Source: Oscillospiraceae bacterium
GTDB taxonomy: Bacteria; Bacillota_A; Clostridia; Oscillospirales; Oscillospiraceae
NCBI GenBank assembly: GCA_017540945.1
Contig: JAFYAB010000043.1
Location: 1-35,367, forward strand
Reading direction: 5' to 3'
Length of the DNA stretch: 35,367 nucleotides
Below, in pieces: positions 31,619 to 35,367 of the stretch (the stretch's first letter is position 1; the number at the start of each line of letters is the position of its first letter). The position numbers were made by a program, and so were the translations under genes. The notes beneath the pieces were generated by a model. It was not told the origin of the DNA and made no database searches. It was given only the letters and a program-made list of their open reading frames with translations.

Positions 31619-32356
31619 ATGGGTCAGGTCATTGCAGTGACGTCCGGAAAGGGCGGGACGGGGAAAACGACGCTCTGCGCCGCCGTGGCAAGCTGTCTGG
31701 CCGCGGAGGGCAAGCGCGTCCTCTGCATCGACGCGGATATGGGGCTGCGCAATCTGGATATCTCCCTGGGCATGGCGCAGCTGGCCCCCATCTCCTTTGC
31801 CGACGTGCTCTCCGGCCGCTACAGCCTCAGCGAGGCCACGCCCCACCCGGAGCTGCGGGGGCTCTATCTGCTGACGGCGCCCGTGGCGGAGCGGCCCGAG
31901 ACCATCCGCTTCCAGGATTTCGGCTCCCTGCTGGAGACGGTGCGGGAATACTTTGACTACTGCCTGATCGATTCCCCCGCCGGCATCGGCGACGGCTTCC
32001 ATTTCGCCACCCTCTATGCCGACCGGGTGATCATCGTCGCTACCCCGGACCCCGCCTCCCTGCGGGATGCCGCCGGCACGGCGGATCAGCTGCGCTTGAT
32101 GGGGAAGCGGGAGATCAAGCTGGTGGTGAACCGGATCACCTCCGCCGTCTTCCGGGCCATGAACTGGACGGTGGACGACATGATGGACGAGACGGGGCTC
32201 CCCCTGCTGGGGATCGTGCCGGAGGACGACCGGGTGGTGCTGGCCGCCGCCGCCGATCTGCCGCTGATCCTCTATACCGACCGGGGCGCCGCCCTGGGCT
32301 GTCTGCACATCGCCCGCCGGCTGCAGGGCAAAAAAGTCCCCCTGCTTCGGTTCTGA
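31619..32356 (+). CDS. MinD/ParA-type ATPase, septum-site protein MinD-like (245 aa)
   Basis: Deviant Walker A ATPase that typically cycles on the membrane as a dimer. Motifs are TSGKGGTGKTTLCAAVAS (signature Lys and P-loop), CIDADMGLRNLDISLGM (switch I), FDYCLIDSPAGIGDGFH (switch II/Walker B) and LVVNRI. The GLRNLD sequence is MinD-like. The C-terminus (RLQGKKVPLLRF) is short and only weakly amphipathic compared with the membrane-targeting helix of standard MinD. No minC or minE is in the window, so it may be an orphan MinD paralogue. ATG 31619 is supported by GGGAGG. Confidence 0.88.
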   Translation: MGQVIAVTSGKGGTGKTTLCAAVASCLAAEGKRVLCIDADMGLRNLDISLGMAQLAPISFADVLSGRYSLSEATPHPELRGLYLLTAPVAERPETIRFQDFGSLLETVREYFDYCLIDSPAGIGDGFHFATLYADRVIIVATPDPASLRDAAGTADQLRLMGKREIKLVVNRITSAVFRAMNWTVDDMMDETGLPLLGIVPEDDRVVLAAAADLPLILYTDRGAALGCLHIARRLQGKKVPLLRF

Positions 32357-32414
32357 GTTTCTGTGATCCGTTGTCCGTTTTTTGACTCCCGATACTGTGA
32401 AGGAGGTTTCCGAT

Positions 32415-32822
32415 ATGAATATCACCATCATGGCCCACGATAAGAAGAAGGAGCTCATGGTTCAATTCTGCACGGCCTACAAGAGCGTGTTGGCCAAGCA
32501 CAATCTCTCCGCCACGGCCACCACCGGGCGTCTGGTGGCGGAGGCCACAGGTCTGCCCATTTCCCTGTTCCTGGCCCATAATCAGGGCGGCCATCAGCAG
32601 GTGGACGCCAGAATCGCCTATAACGAGATCGACATGGTCCTCATGTTCACGGATCCCAACGCCAAGGACCCCTGGGAAAACCGCTACGCCATGCGGACCC
32701 TGCTGCTCTGCGACGCCCACAACGTCCCCGTCGCCACCAACCTGGCCACGGCGGAAATGCTGATCCTGGGCCTCCAGCGCGGCGACCTCGACTGGCGCGA
32801 GCTGGTGCATACGAAACGGTAG
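32415..32822 (+). CDS. Methylglyoxal synthase-like protein with altered active site (135 aa)
   Basis: Clearly in the MgsA fold family (phosphate-binding ATATTGRL, phosphate-cup AHDKKK, VPVATNLATAEMLI), and MgsA makes methylglyoxal from dihydroxyacetone phosphate. However, the catalytic Asp of GGDQQ (D71 in E. coli) is H60 here (GGHQQ). The following loop DPLNAVPHDPD, which supplies H98 and D101, reads DPNAKDPWENR, so those residues are missing. LSGPMGG is also changed to LAHNQGG. It may be inactive, or act on or sense another phospho-ligand. GGAGG precedes ATG 32415; the gene follows the MinD-like ATPase by 58 nt. Confidence 0.82.
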   Translation: MNITIMAHDKKKELMVQFCTAYKSVLAKHNLSATATTGRLVAEATGLPISLFLAHNQGGHQQVDARIAYNEIDMVLMFTDPNAKDPWENRYAMRTLLLCDAHNVPVATNLATAEMLILGLQRGDLDWRELVHTKR

Positions 32823-32844
32823 GCATCAGGCAACAGAACCGCCT

Positions 32845-32866
32845 GTAGCGGCGCACAGCGTGCGCC
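32845..32866 (+). repeat. REP-like hairpin, stem GGCGCAC (family 3)
   Basis: GTAG, C, GGCGCAC, AGC, GTGCGCC; same as the copy at 6041-6062 except for one loop base. Confidence 0.75.
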
Positions 32867-32919
32867 ACGCCGTACCCTGCACGGACGGGGCAACGGATAG
32901 CAGGCAACAGGAGCAAGCG

Positions 32920-33600
32920 ATGACACTTTATTCCGAAAAAACCGTTGACTTTCTCTGGTCTCTGCGGCTGAACAACTCCCGCGAGTGGTTCCAGGCCCAT
33001 AAACAGGAGTATGAGGAACTCATGCACCGTCCCACAAAAGACCTTGCAAACGCCCTCTTTGAGCACCTGCGGGACAAATACCCGAAGCACGACTGGAACC
33101 TCCACATCTCCCGGATCTACCGGGACGCCCGGCGGCTCTACGGGCGGGGGCCCATGCAGGACCATCTCTGGTTCACCCTCTGGGCGGACCGGGAGGAGGA
33201 CGCCGGCCCGGCTTTCTGGTTCAGCTTCACCCCCGAGGGCTGGGACTGCGGCATGGGTCTCTGGTCCGCGGGCAGGAACCTGGGCATGGAGCGCTTCCGG
33301 GCCGCCGTGAAACTGGACCCGGCCCCCGCCGAGGCCCTGGCCCGGCGGCTGGGGACCCAGGAGCGCTTCCTCCTGGGCGGCGAGTCCTACAAGAAGCCGA
33401 AAATGCAGACCACGCCCCTGCTCATGCCCTGGGTCAACAAAAAATGGCTGGGCCTGGAGCACCGCGCCTCCCATAACGAGACCTCCCTGTCGGATCAGCT
33501 TTTCCCCTTCATCCGCGACGGCTGGGACTGGCTGATGCCCTTTTATGAATACTTTTTGACGCTCCCCGAACTGGAGGAATACGTGCCGATCACGCCGTAG
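32920..33600 (+). CDS. DUF2461 family protein (226 aa)
   Basis: A soluble conserved protein of the DUF2461/TIGR02453 family, whose biochemical role is not established. The family signature is at the N-terminus (TVDFLWSLRLNNSREWFQAHKQEYEELMHRP), with HISRIYRDARRLYGRGPMQDHLWFTLW (family R-I-x-R-D-x-R-F core) and WFSFTPEGWDCGMGLWS. ATG 32920 begins at this conserved start; GGAGC is 7 nt upstream. Its TAG stop is supplied by the GTAG foot of the first of three REP-like elements leading to the RAYT gene. Confidence 0.87.
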   Translation: MTLYSEKTVDFLWSLRLNNSREWFQAHKQEYEELMHRPTKDLANALFEHLRDKYPKHDWNLHISRIYRDARRLYGRGPMQDHLWFTLWADREEDAGPAFWFSFTPEGWDCGMGLWSAGRNLGMERFRAAVKLDPAPAEALARRLGTQERFLLGGESYKKPKMQTTPLLMPWVNKKWLGLEHRASHNETSLSDQLFPFIRDGWDWLMPFYEYFLTLPELEEYVPITP

Positions 33601-33618
33601 CGCGGGCAATCTGCCCGC
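33597..33618 (+). repeat. REP-like hairpin, stem GCGGGC (family 2), upstream flank copy 1
   Basis: GTAG (33597-33600), C, GCGGGCA, ATC, TGCCCGC. The TAG is the stop codon of the DUF2461 gene. Confidence 0.85.
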
Positions 33619-33637
33619 TTAACCTTCCCCCCTCGCT

Positions 33638-33659
33638 GTAGCGCGGGCTACCAGCCCGC
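33638..33659 (+). repeat. REP-like hairpin, family 2, upstream flank copy 2
   Basis: GTAG, C, GCGGGCT, ACC, AGCCCGC. The inner stem pair differs from copy 1 (T-A instead of A-T), a compensatory change that supports selection on the hairpin. Confidence 0.85.
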
Positions 33660-33690
33660 TCCGCGCTGGAGGAATACGCCCCCACCCGCC

Positions 33691-33732
33691 GTAGCGCGGG
33701 CTATACTTCGTGACTCTTCGAGTTCAGCCCGC
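33691..33732 (+). repeat. Family 2 REP-like hairpin with ~20-nt insertion in its apex
   Basis: GTAG, C, GCGGGCT (33696-33702), 23 nt, AGCCCGC (33726-33732), where normal copies have a 3-nt loop. The insert contains TTCGTGACTCTTCGAGT (33707-33723), the same sequence found on the opposite strand inside the family 1 element at 11131-11177. Confidence 0.75.
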
Positions 33733-33747
33733 AAAAACCTGACGATC

Positions 33748-34260
33748 ATGAACACGAACGAAGATTTCGCCAACTTACCTTCCCGAAAAATCCGCAAACC
33801 GAATCGCCTCTCCGGCTACGATTACTCCACTCCGGGTTATTATTTTATTACGATCTGCACGGCGAACCATGAACCGCTGTTTGGCCGGATCTGCGCCTGC
33901 GAAGACGGAATCGTTTCCGCCAAAATGGTCCTCAACGACATCGGTCATACCGTTGAAACCGCGATCCTCGCCATCCAGGACCATTACCCCGGAACGACCA
34001 TCGACAAATACGTCGTTATGCCGAATCATATCCATGTGATCCTCACGATCCCCTCCGGCTCCGATCAAACGCCGGGCATCCCCAATATCGTGCGACAATT
34101 CAAACGCGCCGTTACGATCCGGCTCGGAAAAAGTATTTGGCGGTTGGGTTTCCACGACCATATCATCCGGGGAGAAACGGATTATCAGGAAATCTGGACA
34201 TACATCGACAACAACCCGGTGAAATGGGCGCTGGATAAGTATTATCGGGAATGCCCGTAG
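33748..34260 (+). CDS. REP-associated tyrosine transposase, RAYT (170 aa)
   Basis: Y1-type HUH single-strand DNA nuclease related to IS200/IS605 TnpA. It contains YYFITICTANHEPLFG near the start and H94-I-H96 in VVMPNHIHVIL (HUH metal site). WRLGFHDHIIRGETDYQEIW is followed by catalytic Y152 in TYIDNNPVKW, aligned to Y115 of the E. coli REP transposase from memory of that protein. All key residues are present, so it should be active in cutting and joining REP hairpins. Three family 2 REP-like elements lie upstream and three downstream, two of them inverted. Codon use is less GC-biased than in neighbours, indicating acquisition. No clear Shine-Dalgarno is seen, suggesting low expression. Confidence 0.92.
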   Translation: MNTNEDFANLPSRKIRKPNRLSGYDYSTPGYYFITICTANHEPLFGRICACEDGIVSAKMVLNDIGHTVETAILAIQDHYPGTTIDKYVVMPNHIHVILTIPSGSDQTPGIPNIVRQFKRAVTIRLGKSIWRLGFHDHIIRGETDYQEIWTYIDNNPVKWALDKYYRECP

Positions 34261-34289
34261 ATCGCCGATTGCAAATACCGGTCCGTTTT

Positions 34290-34311
34290 GCGGGCTATTA
34301 GCCCGCGCTAC
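34290..34311 (-). repeat. REP-like hairpin, family 2, downstream flank, inverted copy 1
   Basis: GCGGGCT, ATT, AGCCCGC, G, CTAC: the GTAG foot is on the minus strand. It begins a roughly 61-nt unit repeated directly at 34351. Confidence 0.88.
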
Positions 34312-34350
34312 GGCGGTTTTCGGATCGTTTCCCATATTGAAAACGTCAAT

Positions 34351-34372
34351 GCGGGCTATTAGCCCGCGCTAC
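34351..34372 (-). repeat. REP-like hairpin, family 2, downstream flank, inverted copy 2
   Basis: Same as 34290-34311. The following bases (GCGGTTT, CG, CGTTTCC, ATATT) also match the unit before it, so the hairpin plus about 27 nt of flank was duplicated in tandem. Confidence 0.88.
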
Positions 34373-34419
34373 AGCGGTTTCGAACCGTTTCCGATATTTG
34401 CCCGCCGTATTTCCAAAAT

Positions 34420-34441
34420 GTAGCGCGGGCAATCTGCCCGC
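34420..34441 (+). repeat. REP-like hairpin, family 2, downstream flank, plus-oriented
   Basis: GTAG, C, GCGGGCA, ATC, TGCCCGC, identical to the copies at 11098 and 33597. It lies 32 nt before the hisS start. Confidence 0.85.
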
Positions 34442-34473
34442 AAAAACCCATATACATATTCGGAGGTAACATC

Positions 34474-35367
34474 ATGCCTGTCATTACGCCCCGGACGCTG
34501 TCCGGCTTTATGGAGCTGCTGCCCGCGCCGCAGCAGCAGATGGAGCGCTTTCTGAACACGCTCCGCGACACCTACGCCCTCTACGGCTTCACGCCCCTGG
34601 ACACCCCGCTGGTGGAATCCGCCGAGATCCTGCTGGCCAAGGGCGGCGGCGAGACCGAAAAGCAGATCTACCGCTTCTCCAAGGGCGACGCCGATCTGGC
34701 CCTGCGCTTCGATCTGACGGTCCCCCTGGCGAAGTATGTGGCGATGCACGCCGGTGAGCTGGCCTTCCCCTTCCGCCGCTACCAGATCGGCAAGGTCTAC
34801 CGGGGCGAGCGGGCCCAGCGGGGCCGCTTCCGGGAGTTCTACCAGGCCGACATCGACATCATCGGCGACGGCAAGCTGGACATCGCCAACGAGGCGGAGA
34901 TCCCCGCGGTCATCTATACCACCTTCGTGCGCCTGGGCCTGGAGCGCTTCCAGATCCGGGTCAACAACCGCAAGATCCTCAACGGCTTCTACGCCATGCA
35001 GGGCCTGTCCGAAAAGTCCGGCGACATTATGCGCACCGTGGACAAGCTGGACAAGATCGGCCCGGAGAAGGTCCGGGTCCTGCTGGTCGAGGACGTGGGG
35101 CTCACCGAGGAGCAGGCCGACGAGATTTTGAAATTCATCTCCATCCGCGGCAGCAACGCCGAGGTCCTGGGTGCCCTGGAGGGGTACGCGGGCCGGAACG
35201 AGCTCTTTGACCTGGGCCTGGAGGAGCTGAAGACCGTCACGAAGTATCTGGCCGCCTTCGGCGTCCCCGAGAGCCACTTCGCCGTGGACCTGACCATCGC
35301 CCGGGGCCTGGACTACTACACCGGCACCGTCTACGAGACCCTGATGCTGGATCACCCCGAGATCGGC
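34474..35367 (+). CDS. hisS: Histidyl-tRNA synthetase, 5' part (298 codons, cut by window end)
   Basis: Class II aminoacyl-tRNA synthetase charging tRNA-His. Visible are the N-terminal LSGFMELLPAPQQQMERFL, motif 1 region ending TPLVESAEILLAKGGGETEKQIYRF, LALRFDLTVPLAKYVA, motif 2 GKVYRGERAQRGRFREFYQADIDIIG and the histidine-A motif IARGLDYYTGTVYE. The intact RGLDYYTG loop argues for HisS rather than the regulatory paralogue HisZ. GGAGGT lies 6 nt before ATG 34474. Motif 3 and the anticodon-binding domain lie beyond the window, so this is truncated only by the window edge. The REP cluster just upstream may sit in its leader. Confidence 0.95.
   Translation, partial: MPVITPRTLSGFMELLPAPQQQMERFLNTLRDTYALYGFTPLDTPLVESAEILLAKGGGETEKQIYRFSKGDADLALRFDLTVPLAKYVAMHAGELAFPFRRYQIGKVYRGERAQRGRFREFYQADIDIIGDGKLDIANEAEIPAVIYTTFVRLGLERFQIRVNNRKILNGFYAMQGLSEKSGDIMRTVDKLDKIGPEKVRVLLVEDVGLTEEQADEILKFISIRGSNAEVLGALEGYAGRNELFDLGLEELKTVTKYLAAFGVPESHFAVDLTIARGLDYYTGTVYETLMLDHPEIG

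Noticed and set aside
33748..34260. Complete IS200/IS605 insertion sequence
   Set aside because: No TnpB/IscB partner or IS ends are seen; the HUH protein type and flanking GTAG hairpins fit a RAYT-REP unit.
34474..35367. HisZ (ATP phosphoribosyltransferase regulatory subunit) instead of HisS
   Set aside because: The catalytic motif 2 and RGLDYYTG loop are intact and no his biosynthesis genes are adjacent.

Overview
The window looks like chromosome of a GC-rich, endospore-lineage Firmicute of class Clostridia, probably an uncultured gut Oscillospiraceae-type bacterium. This rests on the sporulation cluster yabP-yabQ-divIC-yabR, SLH and InlB-type surface modules, DacF-like and GerMN proteins, a clostridial-type gene order and very GC-rich coding sequence; no rRNA marker is present, so the taxonomy is inferred. 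I see no tRNA, rRNA, CRISPR array or prophage.

Layout. 1-500 is a gene-free island of several palindromic repeat families. 500-3750 is an AT-richer accessory patch: an XRE-type regulator divergent from a 49-residue ORF around a perfect inverted-repeat operator, then a secreted C39-like/SLH surface protein behind a strongly structured 5' leader RNA. 3900-7450 holds a response regulator, histidine kinase and membrane-anchored HtrA-like protein that has lost catalytic residues. 7480-17380 carries a ferritin-like protein, secA, a membrane MutS-like ATPase, a CatA-like acetyltransferase, pgeF, a family 5 solute-binding lipoprotein, thyA and folA. 17500-19860 has trmL, pgk and a CBS-pair protein. 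On the minus strand, 19868-23293 encodes a second two-component system followed by a GerMN lipoprotein, an order like actinobacterial MtrA-MtrB-LpqB. 23566-29154 is a long plus-strand run: DacF-like carboxypeptidase, family 4 uracil-DNA glycosylase, MATE exporter, coaD, WYL regulator and GtrA-like protein. 29244-31471 (minus) holds an SDR reductase and the sporulation/division genes S1 (yabR-like), divIC-like, yabQ and yabP. 31619-35367 (plus) has a MinD-like ATPase, an MgsA-like protein with altered active-site residues, a DUF2461 protein, a REP-associated tyrosine transposase (RAYT) and the 5' part of hisS.

The most distinctive system is the RAYT and its palindromes. I count 19 copies in four stem families (GGGCCGATG, GCGGGC, GGCGCAC and GGGCGCTC). 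All are short hairpins preceded by GTAG, or less often GCAG, the foot tetranucleotide expected of REP elements used by RAYT transposases. The RAYT gene at 33748-34260 keeps its HUH and tyrosine motifs and is flanked by six elements, all of the GCGGGC family. Two elements from different families carry nearly the same ~20-nt sequence inserted into the hairpin apex, in opposite orientations. In two places the TAG of GTAG is also the stop codon of the upstream gene. Other leads are the 5' leader RNA of the SLH protein, the HtrA-like pseudoprotease and the MgsA-like protein.
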